A stretch of 52,441 nucleotides of DNA from an uncultured Flavobacterium sp. (GTDB lineage: Bacteria; Bacteroidota; Bacteroidia; Flavobacteriales; Flavobacteriaceae). The DNA is taken from the NCBI GenBank assembly GCA_934636265.1, contig CAKUAD010000013.1, forward strand, positions 1-52,441. Direction: 5' to 3'. The notes under the pieces are model-generated. The model searched no databases. It was not told the DNA's origin and saw only the letters and a list, made by a program, of their open reading frames with translations. Made by a program: the position numbers and the translations under genes. Below, piece after piece: positions 1 through 8,878 of the stretch. Numbering within the stretch: the first letter of the stretch is position 1; each line of letters starts with the position of its first letter.

Positions 1-32
1 GTCCATTGCTCTACCAACTGAGCTAAGGTACC
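1..32 (-). tRNA. tRNA, 5' half only (cut by window edge)
   Basis: Read on the minus strand, the window begins inside the anticodon loop and shows a 7-nt acceptor strand (GGTACCT), TA, a D-stem GCTC/GAGC around AGTTGGTA, and then an anticodon-stem strand ATGGA followed by C. This is a standard tRNA 5' half. The anticodon lies outside the window, so the isotype cannot be read. The ATGGA stem is compatible with a Phe-type tRNA, but that is only a guess. Confidence 0.85.
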
Positions 33-103
33 GTTAACGGGTTGCAAATATAGAGAATGAATTTTAATTTATCCAAAACAAATTTTAAAAAAAAATCTCT
101 TTG

Positions 104-111
104 TACCTTCG
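104..111 (+). promoter_or_regulatory. -7 box candidate for coaX (TACCTTCG)
   Basis: TAnnTTcG is one base off the Bacteroidota -7 consensus TAnnTTTG and lies 17 bases before the chosen coaX start at 129. No clear upstream TTG element is visible. Confidence 0.45.
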
Positions 112-128
112 CGGCCAATCTGGCATAT

Positions 129-848
129 ATGGTGATGGCGATCGACATAGGAAACACCCGTATCAAAGCGGCTGTCTTTGAGCAAAATGAGCTGCTGGCG
201 CGGGAATCATTTGCCGCTGACGACGCCCCGGAATTTTTTTCGCGACTTGTTGACCGATTTACCCTTAACGAGGCTGTAACGGCTTCGTCGGGGCATGAAA
301 TAGACGTTTTGAAAAGTCTTGGGATTTCTCTTAAGACGGTTGGGCGCGACTGGCGCTTTCCCTTTTTAAATGATTATCGCACGCCCGATACCCTTGGAAT
401 CGACCGCATGGTGCTGGCAGCCGGTGCTGTGCTGGCCTTTCCTGACACCGCCCGCCTGGTGGTTGACGCCGGAACCTGTGTTACCTATGATTTTATCGAC
501 GGTCGTGACCATTATCTTGGCGGAGGCATTTCGCCCGGATTGGCTTTGCGATACCGCGCCATGCATCAGTTTACGGCGCGCCTGCCCCAGCTGGAACCAG
601 AGTGGCCGCCTCACTTTATCGGAACCACAACTGCCGAATCCATGCACAGTGGCGCCGCGGTTGGACTGGCGCTCGAGATTGACGGATTTATCAACCAATA
701 CCGTGAAGCGCATCCAAACTTTATTATAATTTTAACTGGTGGTGACAGCGAATTTTTGGCTGGCCGCTTAAAAAACCGCATATTTGCCAGTCCTAATTTC
801 CTACTGGAAAGCCTGAACAAATTGCATCAATACCAAAATCCGGCATGA
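129..848 (+). CDS. coaX: Type III pantothenate kinase
   Basis: This is pantothenate kinase of the CoaX family (239 aa), which catalyses the first committed step of coenzyme A synthesis in the cytoplasm. Visible motifs are the N-terminal phosphate-binding DIGNTR (residues 6-11), GIDRM near residue 89, VVDAGTCVTYDF near 111-122 and GGGISPGL. The frame is open back to 57, but the DIGNTR motif should sit within the first ten residues and a -7-like box lies at 104-111, so I start at 129 (135 is an alternative). The stop overlaps the next start by 4 nt (ATGA), which implies translational coupling with the outer-membrane protein downstream. Confidence 0.93.
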   Translation: MVMAIDIGNTRIKAAVFEQNELLARESFAADDAPEFFSRLVDRFTLNEAVTASSGHEIDVLKSLGISLKTVGRDWRFPFLNDYRTPDTLGIDRMVLAAGAVLAFPDTARLVVDAGTCVTYDFIDGRDHYLGGGISPGLALRYRAMHQFTARLPQLEPEWPPHFIGTTTAESMHSGAAVGLALEIDGFINQYREAHPNFIIILTGGDSEFLAGRLKNRIFASPNFLLESLNKLHQYQNPA

Positions 849-2095
849 TTAAAAAAATCATCGTTTCCCTAATCTTGTTATTAGGTTTTTCATCAGTGGC
901 GCAGGAAGCTACATCATCACCTTATTCGTTTTACGGTCTGGGTATTAGCCGCGACAAAGGAACAATAGAGAACCGCGCAATGGGCGGACTCTCGGTTTTG
1001 GCGGATAGCATCCACTTGAATTTTCAAAACCCGGCGTTTTACAATAATATTAAGCTGACCACCTTTACCGTGGCCGGGAACTATAACATGACTTCGTTGA
1101 AGTCAGCCAATGACCAGGAGCGCGCCCGTCGTGTTACCCTTGATTATCTGGCGGTTGGCTTGCCCATGGGTAAGGTATCGGCGGGATTTGGATTGATGCC
1201 GTATACGTCGGTAGGATATAAGATTACGCGCCGATCGACCGAGACTGACCCGGTGGAGCGCCGTTATTTTGGAACCGGTGGAATCAACAAGGTTTTTGCG
1301 GGTGCGGCCTATGAGATTACGCCCAAATTTTCGGTTGGCGCCGAGTTCAGTTACTATTTTGGTAAGATCGAAACCACATCCTTGTACCGGAATCCGGCCG
1401 TTCAGCTGGGAACCCGCGAGATGAATTACTCATCGGCCAGCGGCATAGGTTTTAACTTTGGCGCAAATTACAAGACGACCATCAAGGGCAAGTATGATTT
1501 TATGGCCAGTGCAACCTTGTCGCCGGGGAACAATGTGTCGCTCAGCAATGAACGCAGCATTGGGACGGTGGCCTTTTTTACCAACGGATCGTACACGGTT
1601 AGCGACAATGAAGCGATTGAGGTTCCCGACACCGAGGTCAAGGTGCCGATGCGTTATTCGTTTGGCGCCGGATTTGGCCAGCAGCGCAAGTGGATGGTAG
1701 GAACCGAGCTGACTTTTCAGCAAAGCGGAAAGCAAAAAAACCGACTGGTTGACATTTCAGGTTCTACGTTTGAGGATGCAATAAAATGGTCGGTAGGTGG
1801 TTATTATATACCGGACTACAATTCGTTTACAAGTTATTTTAAGAAAATCGTTTACCGCGCAGGTCTTCGTTATGAAACTACCGGGCTGGTAATCAACGGT
1901 GAATCGATTACCGATGTTGGGGCCAATATAGGGCTCGGGCTTCCGCTTACGGGAACCTTTTCCAACATCAACATCAGCGCCGAATTTGGAAAGCGCGGAA
2001 CCACCAACGCCGGTTTGGTCCAGGAAAATTATACCAACATAGGTATTTCGCTTTCGCTTAACGACCGCTGGTTTGTAAAGCGCAAATACGACTAA
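845..2095 (+). CDS. Outer-membrane beta-barrel protein, function unknown
   Basis: A 416-aa protein with a clear signal peptide (MIKKII, hydrophobic run, VAQ cleavage near residue 19), followed by alternating amphipathic strands and short Gly/Asn/Ser turns to the end, as in FadL-like or porin-like barrels. The mature start (SPYSFYGLGISRDKG) resembles a family seen in Bacteroidota next to coaX and lptC. I do not know its substrate. It is second in a tight run (4-nt overlap upstream, 11-nt gap downstream) with TPR and LptC genes, which suggests a role in envelope assembly, but that is inference. Confidence 0.75.
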   Translation: MIKKIIVSLILLLGFSSVAQEATSSPYSFYGLGISRDKGTIENRAMGGLSVLADSIHLNFQNPAFYNNIKLTTFTVAGNYNMTSLKSANDQERARRVTLDYLAVGLPMGKVSAGFGLMPYTSVGYKITRRSTETDPVERRYFGTGGINKVFAGAAYEITPKFSVGAEFSYYFGKIETTSLYRNPAVQLGTREMNYSSASGIGFNFGANYKTTIKGKYDFMASATLSPGNNVSLSNERSIGTVAFFTNGSYTVSDNEAIEVPDTEVKVPMRYSFGAGFGQQRKWMVGTELTFQQSGKQKNRLVDISGSTFEDAIKWSVGGYYIPDYNSFTSYFKKIVYRAGLRYETTGLVINGESITDVGANIGLGLPLTGTFSNINISAEFGKRGTTNAGLVQENYTNIGISLSLNDRWFVKRKYD

Positions 2096-2106
2096 ACTTT
2101 ATCAAG

Positions 2107-3387
2107 ATGAACAGGAGTTTACTTGTCACGCTGATCGGTTGCCTGTTGTGGGTGCCCTTGTTTGCCCAGTCACCGGATTGCACCGAAACTGGAAGGCTGA
2201 TGCGCCTCCATCTCAAGGAAAAACGTTACGCCCAGGCTGCCGAGGTTTTTGAGGGAATGCTACTGGGTTGTACCGCAGGCGACGACGGGATTCTGGCCGA
2301 TGCTGAAAAAGTCCTGGATTATCAAATCAACCTTACCGATAACCGTCAGACGCAAAAGCCGTATGTGGCCAAGCTGATTGAAATATACGACCTGTACCAA
2401 AAAACCCATCCACAAAATACCAAAAGCCTTATGGTACGCAAGGCCATGCTGATGGACAAGCATGAGATGGCTCCTGCCGATAAGATCCTGGCGCTTTTGG
2501 ACGATTCGTTTACCCGGGACCGCGACAACTTTAAGGATTCGCAGGCCTTGTACCGATACTTTGAGCTGATGGCGGCCGCGCACAAAAAAGGCGATAAATC
2601 AGTTCCCGATGCCAGGCTTTTTGCGGCCTACGACGATCTTTCCATTCATTTGATGCGACTCTCAAGCATGGCCGACGATGTTTACCGCAGGCGTTACCGC
2701 GCCACCACTAACGGAATCCGTGCGCTAATGAATCCCGCTCCTGATTGCCGCCTGCTCACTGATTACTACGAAAAGGCATTTGAAAAGCGCTCGGTGGACA
2801 CCCTTTGGCTCGAGACGGTGATCAAGGGAATTTACCCTAAAAGCTGTGGCAACAATGAACTTGTGTTAAAGGCGTCGCAAAAGTGGTTTGAGCTTTCGCC
2901 CACCGCCGATGCTGCCGAGAATCTTGCGGTGCTCCACATGCGAACCGGACAAAAGGAAAAAGCCCTGGGCCTGATGCAACAAGCCATCGGCCTTGAAAAA
3001 GACAAAACCAAGCGCGCGCAATTGCGTTACAATCTGGCCGTTTTTAACCAATCGGACAAACCGGCTGCTTTTGCGCAACTCAAACAGGCGTTAGAGGAAA
3101 ATCCCAAATTTGGAAAGGCTTACTTGCTTTTGGCCCAAATGTATTCCGGAGCCAATGATTGCGCGACCAATCTGTTCGAGGTCAAGGCGTTAAACTATCT
3201 GGCCGCCCAGACTGCCCAAAAAGCAGGCGAGGTTGAACCCGGTTTAAAAGCATCGGCCAGCAAACAAGCCTCTGATTTTCTTAAAAAAGTGCCCACATCT
3301 GACGAAATCAAGAAAGCCGGAATGGGCGGAAAAACTCACACTTTTGGCTGCTGGATCAATCAGCAGGTTGTGATTCCAAAACCATGA
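2107..3387 (+). CDS. Secreted tetratricopeptide-repeat protein
   Basis: A 426-aa protein with a signal peptide (MNRSLLVTLIGCLLWVPLFAQ) and a helical body. TPR-like helix pairs are clearest around residues 255-345, for example AAENLAVLHMRTGQKEKALG and the following helix pair ending in NPKFGKAYLLLAQMYSG. It is probably periplasmic or attached to a membrane as a scaffold. There is no enzymatic motif. Its stop overlaps the lptC start by 4 nt, so it belongs to the same transcription unit. The exact role is unknown. Confidence 0.75.
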   Translation: MNRSLLVTLIGCLLWVPLFAQSPDCTETGRLMRLHLKEKRYAQAAEVFEGMLLGCTAGDDGILADAEKVLDYQINLTDNRQTQKPYVAKLIEIYDLYQKTHPQNTKSLMVRKAMLMDKHEMAPADKILALLDDSFTRDRDNFKDSQALYRYFELMAAAHKKGDKSVPDARLFAAYDDLSIHLMRLSSMADDVYRRRYRATTNGIRALMNPAPDCRLLTDYYEKAFEKRSVDTLWLETVIKGIYPKSCGNNELVLKASQKWFELSPTADAAENLAVLHMRTGQKEKALGLMQQAIGLEKDKTKRAQLRYNLAVFNQSDKPAAFAQLKQALEENPKFGKAYLLLAQMYSGANDCATNLFEVKALNYLAAQTAQKAGEVEPGLKASASKQASDFLKKVPTSDEIKKAGMGGKTHTFGCWINQQVVIPKP

Positions 3388-3917
3388 CACGCGCGTTGAT
3401 GATACTGTTTTGCATTGGGCTTTTGGCCTCGTGCGAGAGTACGTTTAAGGACGTTCAGATGATCAATTTCTCTGAGTTTACGCCCAGTGGCGAGGCCGAC
3501 GACTTTAACCTTAAATACACTGATTCGGGCAGGATCACGTCAATTTTAATCAGCAAAAAAATGCTGGATTACGCAGTGGTAAAGTATCCGTTTACCGAGT
3601 TTCCCAAGGGAATTGACGTGACGTTTTTTGACAAGAACGGGCGCAAAACCTTTATCCGTTCAAATTACGCGGTACAGTACAAGCAAACCCAGGTGATTGA
3701 TTTGCAGGGCGATGTGCGCATCTCGAATGAGTCTGGCCAGGTTATGGAGACCGATCAACTTTATTACGACCAGAAAAACGAGTGGTTTTACACCGACAGG
3801 CCTTTTAAACTGACCGATCCCAAAGGCGTTGGGTTTGGCCAGGGAATTGACTTTAGCAAAGATTTTAAAATTGTAAATTCGCAGCAAGTACGCGGCGATA
3901 TCGATCAAACTGAATGA
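3384..3917 (+). CDS. lptC: LPS export periplasmic protein LptC (lipoprotein form)
   Basis: A 177-aa LptC-family protein, the bitopic or periplasmic part of the Lpt bridge that moves lipopolysaccharide from the LptBFG transporter to LptA. The N-terminus has a lipobox (LLASC, Cys17) instead of a plain membrane anchor. The remainder shows the beta-jellyroll pattern of LptC/OstA proteins, with YAVVKYP, GIDVTFFDKNGR, LQGDVRI and LYYDQKNEWFYTDRPF. It starts inside the TPR gene stop (ATGA). One base separates it from the next small gene. Confidence 0.85.
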   Translation: MTRALMILFCIGLLASCESTFKDVQMINFSEFTPSGEADDFNLKYTDSGRITSILISKKMLDYAVVKYPFTEFPKGIDVTFFDKNGRKTFIRSNYAVQYKQTQVIDLQGDVRISNESGQVMETDQLYYDQKNEWFYTDRPFKLTDPKGVGFGQGIDFSKDFKIVNSQQVRGDIDQTE

Positions 3918-3918
3918 T

Positions 3919-4116
3919 ATGAAATTTATTAAATACACTCCTTATCTCTACCTGGCAGCGGGCATTTTTTTTGCCGTGGATGCTTACATTAAATTTATCG
4001 ATGACGATGAGAGCTACTGGTTTGGCCTTTTGCTTTTTGCCGTGTGCATCTTTATGTTTTTCTTTCGTCTGCGCTACATCAAGAAATTTGAGAATTACCG
4101 CAACAACCGCCAGTAA
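3919..4116 (+). CDS. Small two-helix membrane protein
   Basis: A 65-aa protein with two hydrophobic segments (about residues 6-22 and 33-48) separated by an acidic turn (IDDDESYW), and a basic C-terminal tail (RLRYIKKFENYRNN). It starts one base after the lptC stop, so it is very likely co-translated with it. I do not recognise a named family. The position suggests an accessory envelope protein. Confidence 0.65.
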   Translation: MKFIKYTPYLYLAAGIFFAVDAYIKFIDDDESYWFGLLLFAVCIFMFFFRLRYIKKFENYRNNRQ

Positions 4117-4179
4117 CCGGCACTTTTTAAACTTTTTTATTTTATAGGACGACAAATGCGATTATTTGTCAGATAATTG

Positions 4180-4187
4180 TATTTTCG
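4180..4187 (+). promoter_or_regulatory. -7 box candidate for ppiD (TATTTTCG)
   Basis: TAnnTTcG lies 28 bases before the ATG at 4216. It supports that start over the upstream in-frame ATG at 4177, which would place the box inside the coding region. Confidence 0.45.
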
Positions 4188-4215
4188 CAAACTGAAAATT
4201 AATCAACAAAACAAA

Positions 4216-6306
4216 ATGGCAGTTTTATCGAAGATCAGACAGCGTTCGTTATTGTTAATCCTGGTTATCGGATTTTGTCTTTTCGCCTTTATTATCGGGG
4301 ACGTCGTTCAGAGCGGCGGATTCAACTCGGTATCCCGCGAGGTGGGTAGCATCAACGGAAAAGACATTTCATACGACGATTTTAACCTAAAAGTTGCAAA
4401 CGTTGAGAAAAGCGGACAGGGACTTACCCTTACCCAGGCTGCAAACCGCGTATGGGAGCAGGAAGTAAACGTTGCGCTATTGCAGGAACAGTTTGAAAAG
4501 CTGGGCATCCGCGTAGGTGAGCGTCACATCCTGGAAGTGTTTAAGAACAACCCGCAAATTGGGCAAAACCCAACTTTCCAGACTGCCGGTGTTTTTGACA
4601 TCAACAAATTCAAGGAGTTTTTCCGATCAAATCCACAGCAGGAAGTTTTCCTGAAAGAAGCTGAAAAAGACGCGGCCATCAACGCCCAGTTTGAAATTTA
4701 CAGCTCCATGATCCGCGGTGCGGCTTTTGCCACCGACGTTGAAGGCAAACTCAAATACCAGATGGAAAACGACAAGGTGACGTTTAACTACGTAGCCGTT
4801 CCGTTCTCATCGATAAAAGACAGCGACGTGAAGGTAACCGACGAGGAAATCGTAGCCTACATGCGTGAAAACGAGAAAAAGTACAAAGCTGAAGAAAGCC
4901 GCGAGATTGAGTACGTCCTGATTGAGGACAAACCGTCAAAGGCCGACGAGGACGAGGTGAAGAAAAACATCGACGCCCTGATGGAAGGCAAAGTAGTTTA
5001 CAACGAAAAGACAGGTACCAATGATACCGTTCCCGGATTCCGCAACACGGCCAACATCATCGATTTTGTAAACGAGAATTCTGACTTTCCATACGACAGT
5101 ACCTACATCGCCAAGAGCGATCTTCCTGCCGAGGTTCAGGGAATGTTTGACCTTCCGGTAGGCGGAATCTACGGACCATATATGCGCGGTGGCTTCTACG
5201 CCGTGTCAAAAGTGATGGGTCGCAAGGCGGGCGCAAAAGCCAAGGCCAGCCACATCCTGATCAGCTATGAAGGAACAGCAGTTCCAAACAAAAAGGAAAA
5301 GCGCACCAAGGAAGAAGCCAAAGCCAAAGCCGAATCGCTACTGTCGCAAGCCAAGGCCAATCCATCAGGATTTATGATGCTGGCGCTTGTAAACTCCGAC
5401 GATTCATCGGCTCAGCAAGGCGGCGATCTTGGATATTTTGGACCTAACCAAATGGTGAAGCCGTTCAATGATTTTGTGTTCAACAATCCGGTGGGAACCA
5501 TCGGCTTGGTTGAAACTGATTTTGGTTTCCACGTGATCAACGTAACCGACAAGCAGGATGCCATCCGCGTAGCTACTTTGGACCAACGCATCGAGCCATC
5601 TGAAGCCACCTCAAACGAGGCCTTTAATAAAGCCGCCAAATTTGAAATGGATGCCAATGAAAAAGACTTTGCCGCCACCGCCAAAGCCGCCGGACTTACC
5701 GTTGCGCCTCCTGTCGTGGCCAAGGTGATGGACGAAAACTTTGGTTCAATCGGCAATCAGCGTCAAATTGTTCGCTGGGCTTATGATAAGAACACCGATG
5801 CCGGCGACGTTAAGCGTTTTGAGATAGCCAACGTCGGACACGTAATTGCCCGTCTTAAAAAGATCAACGATGAAGGCCTTATGGCAGTCGATCAGGCGCG
5901 CATCTCTATCGAGCCAATCCTGAAAAACAAGAAAAAGACCGAAATCATCAAGAAGAAACTCCAGGGCTCAAACCTTGAAGCCATGGCCAAAGCTGCCGGC
6001 GTTCAGGTTCAGCAAGCATTGGACATGACCGTGCAAAACGCTGTACTGCCTAACGTTGGCCCTGAGCCACGCGTGGTTGGAACAGCACTGAGCATCGGAC
6101 AAGGCAAATCCTCGGGCGCTATCGAAGGTAACTCTGGCGTATACGTGGTAAGCACCGTTTTGGTCACCAAGGCTGCCGAAACCAAAGACTTAGCACCTAT
6201 GCGTCAGCAAATCGCGCAGTCTCGCGCAGGCGATGCAGGCCGTGTAATTCCTGCCCTCAAGGCCAACGCCGAAATTGAGGACAATCGTTGGAAATTCAAT
6301 TATTGA
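4216..6306 (+). CDS. PpiD/SurA-type periplasmic peptidyl-prolyl isomerase
   Basis: A 696-aa membrane-anchored foldase. One N-terminal transmembrane helix (LLLILVIGFCLFAFIIGDVV, about residues 11-30) is followed by a SurA_N/PpiD-like helical chaperone domain, then a PpiC-type rotamase domain near residues 343-445 that includes SHILISYEG, GGDLGYFG and the closing FGFHVINV. A long C-terminal region follows. It probably assists folding of outer-membrane and secreted proteins, which fits the preceding envelope genes. The start at 4216 gives the usual short basic N-terminus before the helix. It ends just before a bidirectional terminator. Confidence 0.88.
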   Translation: MAVLSKIRQRSLLLILVIGFCLFAFIIGDVVQSGGFNSVSREVGSINGKDISYDDFNLKVANVEKSGQGLTLTQAANRVWEQEVNVALLQEQFEKLGIRVGERHILEVFKNNPQIGQNPTFQTAGVFDINKFKEFFRSNPQQEVFLKEAEKDAAINAQFEIYSSMIRGAAFATDVEGKLKYQMENDKVTFNYVAVPFSSIKDSDVKVTDEEIVAYMRENEKKYKAEESREIEYVLIEDKPSKADEDEVKKNIDALMEGKVVYNEKTGTNDTVPGFRNTANIIDFVNENSDFPYDSTYIAKSDLPAEVQGMFDLPVGGIYGPYMRGGFYAVSKVMGRKAGAKAKASHILISYEGTAVPNKKEKRTKEEAKAKAESLLSQAKANPSGFMMLALVNSDDSSAQQGGDLGYFGPNQMVKPFNDFVFNNPVGTIGLVETDFGFHVINVTDKQDAIRVATLDQRIEPSEATSNEAFNKAAKFEMDANEKDFAATAKAAGLTVAPPVVAKVMDENFGSIGNQRQIVRWAYDKNTDAGDVKRFEIANVGHVIARLKKINDEGLMAVDQARISIEPILKNKKKTEIIKKKLQGSNLEAMAKAAGVQVQQALDMTVQNAVLPNVGPEPRVVGTALSIGQGKSSGAIEGNSGVYVVSTVLVTKAAETKDLAPMRQQIAQSRAGDAGRVIPALKANAEIEDNRWKFNY

Positions 6307-6322
6307 TTCAACTCCCCATAAC

Positions 6323-6354
6323 AAAAAAGTCCCGATTCGCGTCGGGACTTTTTT
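6323..6354. terminator. Bidirectional Rho-independent terminator
   Basis: A perfect 13-bp stem, AAAAAAGTCCCGA with TCGGGACTTTTTT, has a 6-nt loop. It lies between the convergent ppiD and GHMP kinase genes, with T-runs in both directions. Confidence 0.9.
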
Positions 6355-6360
6355 TATGGT

Positions 6361-7269
6361 TTAAAGTATCATGTCGCGATAGGGGATAATGGTAGCAAAT
6401 CCGCGTGCCTTAAAGTATTCCTGCGGATTCTCTTTGGAAACCGCCAGGACAAAATCGCCGCCCCAGCTCCCAAGGCTTTTAACCGTTCCGGGGAAGTCGT
6501 GAAAAAACGCTTCTTTGACGGTTTGCATCTCCAGGATATCGCTTAAAATCGCTTCGTGGTGTTCCAGTTCACGAGCAAAAACCCCAACGCTCGTCGTGGT
6601 GCTAAGCAAGTTGGTGATTTTATCCAGTTTGGCTATGTTGCGCTCCATCTCTTCGTATCGGTTGGAATAATACGACGCAATGGCCGCCTTGCTGCTCTGC
6701 TTTTTGTTGAGATATACAAAAAACAGTTTGTCGGCAAAGACAGGGTCAAAACCCGCCGGTTCAACCGTGGGCGCATCATTTGTCTTTCGGTAAAAAATCG
6801 GATAGTTGTGTCGGGCGCAGGCAATATCGTACCCGCTTCCGCCAAACGAATCGCGCAACAATACATAAGGGTCAATCTCCAGCCAATCGGCAATGTTGTT
6901 GAGCAGCGTCGACGAGGTTCCCAGTCCCCATAGCCTCGGAAAAGTCAATCGGGTTTCAACCGTATACCCATCAGCCTTTAAAAAATCCGGTTGCATAAGC
7001 GCCGCCACCTGCAAAATGCCCAGCAGCGTGTTCCGCACTGATTTCCCTGACGGAATGGGCGCCATGATGTCGTCAAAATGTAAGTCGTCCTGATACCACA
7101 CCGCGCCGTTGTCCTCATAACCCGTCCACGAAATTACGCGTCCGCGGCGCTCGCTAACGGTAAGGTCCTGGCCAAAACGCGTCGGCAGGCCCAGCACCTT
7201 GGCGCCGTCCAGTGCAACATATTCGCCGGTGAGCATCAGTTTTCCGTTGCTGTAAAATCGTTTTTTCAT
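6361..7269 (-). CDS. GHMP kinase, GYDIA family (mevalonate route)
   Basis: A 302-aa GHMP-superfamily small-molecule kinase. Features are the N-terminal SNGKLMLTGEYVALDG, a glycine/serine-rich ATP loop region (WGLGTSSTLLNNIADW), the GSGYDIACARHNYP signature that names the family, and a late GSWGGDF. It lies downstream of HMG-CoA reductase, so a role in mevalonate phosphorylation for isoprenoid synthesis is likely. The frame is open to 7320, but a -7 box at 7296-7303 and the conserved MKKRFYSNGK start point to 7269. Confidence 0.85.
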   Translation of the reverse strand: MKKRFYSNGKLMLTGEYVALDGAKVLGLPTRFGQDLTVSERRGRVISWTGYEDNGAVWYQDDLHFDDIMAPIPSGKSVRNTLLGILQVAALMQPDFLKADGYTVETRLTFPRLWGLGTSSTLLNNIADWLEIDPYVLLRDSFGGSGYDIACARHNYPIFYRKTNDAPTVEPAGFDPVFADKLFFVYLNKKQSSKAAIASYYSNRYEEMERNIAKLDKITNLLSTTTSVGVFARELEHHEAILSDILEMQTVKEAFFHDFPGTVKSLGSWGGDFVLAVSKENPQEYFKARGFATIIPYRDMIL

Positions 7270-7295
7270 GGCGTATGGCGGCGGGTGTCTTGCCG

Positions 7296-7303
7296 CAAAG
7301 TTA
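7296..7303 (-). promoter_or_regulatory. -7 box for GHMP kinase (TAACTTTG)
   Basis: An exact TAnnTTTG on the minus strand, 26 bases before the ATG at 7269. It implies that the kinase can be transcribed independently of HMG-CoA reductase. Confidence 0.55.
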
Positions 7304-7320
7304 TTCGGTAAGGTCGCCAC

Positions 7321-7386
7321 CGGGCTATCCGCTGTATCTTTTACGGCCGAGGCCGCAAAAGGATGCCGCTGCTATCCCTTACGCGG
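7321..7386 (-). repeat. Dispersed hairpin repeat, copy A (after HMG-CoA reductase)
   Basis: On the minus strand this reads GCGTAAGGGATAGCAGCGGC, then a hairpin (stem TTTTGCGGCC with GGCCGTAAAA, one mismatch), then a second GATACAGCGG-like half and AGCCCGG. It starts 8 nt after the reductase stop. It aligns with the elements at 40629-40710 and 45781-45867, all in sense orientation behind a stop codon. Confidence 0.8.
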
Positions 7387-7394
7387 TACCGCAT

Positions 7395-8717
7395 TTATGA
7401 TTTTCGCAATTCTTCAAGCACTTTAACCACTGCCGCATGCGAAACCGGCCGCGACTGAAAATGCTTGCGCACTTCCTGACGCTCCTCGCGCGTGGCGTGA
7501 AACTGGTTCAGGATGTTGTTCAGGTGCATCTTCATGTGGCCTTCCTGGATTCCGGTGGTCGTCAATGATCGCAGGGCCGCAAAGTTCTGCGCCAATCCGC
7601 AGACAGCCACAATTTGCATCAGCTCCTGCGCCGAGGGGTTCTCCAGCATTTCCAGGTTAAATTTAACCAGCGGGTGCAGTGAGGTCAGTCCGCCCACCGT
7701 GCCCAAAGCAAGTGGAATCTCCATCCAGAACGTGAAAATTCCGTCCTCGATTTTGGCGTGCGACAAACTGCTGTATTGCCCGCCCTTTGAGGCATAAGCG
7801 TGAATGCCGGCTTCAACCGCGCGAAAGTCATTTCCGGTGGCCAAAACCACGGCGTCAATCCCGTTCATGATGCCTTTGTTGTGCGTCACCGCCCGGAAAG
7901 GTTCGGCCTCGGCAATGTTGACCGCCCGTACAAACTTGCGCGCAAACTCCATCGGATCGGGGATGTGCTTTTCGGCCAGATCTTCAACCGGACAACTCAC
8001 CTCGGCCCTCACAACGCAATTCGGGACAAAGTTTGACAGGATGCTCATAACCACTTCAATGTCGGCTTCATCGGCTGTAAAGCCTTCATAGTCCTGTGCC
8101 GCATCTTTTAAAGTCTTGGCAAACTGCTCCAGGCATGAATTGATAAAGTTGGCGCCCATCGAATCCTTGGTTTCAAAAGTGGCGTGCAACTGGTAGTAGC
8201 CATCGAGCAGTTGGGTTTTGTCGCGCAATTCAATATCGCGAATGCCGCCGCCGCGCGCCTGCATGTTTTTGGTGAGCGGTTCGGTATCGGCAAATAGCCT
8301 TGGTTTTAACGCATCAAAAAAAGTTTTGAGTTTTTCTGAATCGCCGTTAAAGGTAAAGTGCACCTGCCCGATTTTCTCGGTGCCCAAAACCGTCGCCTTG
8401 AAGCCCCCGCGGCTTGCCCAGAATTTTGCTGCCTTTGACGCTGCGGCCACTACCGAACTCTCTTCAATGGCCATCGGGATGGTGTAGTATTTCCCGTTGA
8501 TCAGGAAGTTGGGCGCCACCCCCAGCGGCAGGTAAAAATTGGTTACGGTATTTTCAATAAACTCATCGTGAAGCTGCTGCAAACGCGCATCTCCGTTCCA
8601 GTACTGCGTCAGGACCTTGCGCCCGGCCTCAGGGCTTTTAAAATACGTATCGGCAATCCAGTCAATTTTTTCCTGTTTGGATAGCTTTGAAAATCCGGCA
8701 ATGTGATGATCGTTCAA
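7395..8717 (-). CDS. Hydroxymethylglutaryl-CoA reductase (degradative type)
   Basis: A 440-aa class II-like HMG-CoA reductase that interconverts HMG-CoA and mevalonate. Visible are the substrate region with PMAIEESSVVAAAS, the catalytic lysine motif NKGIMNG, the NAD(P)H-site DAVVLATGNDFRA, the glycine-rich GTVGGLTSLHPL and a C-terminal GHMKMH histidine motif. In Flavobacteriia this type is assumed to work in the biosynthetic direction. The start codon at 8717 is TTG. No in-frame ATG exists upstream before a stop, the SKLSKQEKIDW N-terminus is family-like, and a -7 box lies 21 bases upstream. Confidence 0.92.
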   Translation of the reverse strand: MNDHHIAGFSKLSKQEKIDWIADTYFKSPEAGRKVLTQYWNGDARLQQLHDEFIENTVTNFYLPLGVAPNFLINGKYYTIPMAIEESSVVAAASKAAKFWASRGGFKATVLGTEKIGQVHFTFNGDSEKLKTFFDALKPRLFADTEPLTKNMQARGGGIRDIELRDKTQLLDGYYQLHATFETKDSMGANFINSCLEQFAKTLKDAAQDYEGFTADEADIEVVMSILSNFVPNCVVRAEVSCPVEDLAEKHIPDPMEFARKFVRAVNIAEAEPFRAVTHNKGIMNGIDAVVLATGNDFRAVEAGIHAYASKGGQYSSLSHAKIEDGIFTFWMEIPLALGTVGGLTSLHPLVKFNLEMLENPSAQELMQIVAVCGLAQNFAALRSLTTTGIQEGHMKMHLNNILNQFHATREERQEVRKHFQSRPVSHAAVVKVLEELRKS

Positions 8718-8737
8718 GACAGTGAAATTTTGTTAGG

Positions 8738-8745
8738 CAAAAGTA
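8738..8745 (-). promoter_or_regulatory. -7 box for HMG-CoA reductase (TACTTTTG)
   Basis: An exact TAnnTTTG, 20 bases before the TTG start at 8717, which supports the non-ATG start. Confidence 0.6.
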
Positions 8746-8878
8746 AGACAATTGGGGGAAAGCCGGAGACTAAATCTCGAACGCAACCAAGTGTTCAAAG
8801 AGAATAATCTGTTCGGGGAGTTTGGATTAAGGCATGCGTACATTAAATGAATATGACGACTTTTAGCAGGAGAAAAAT

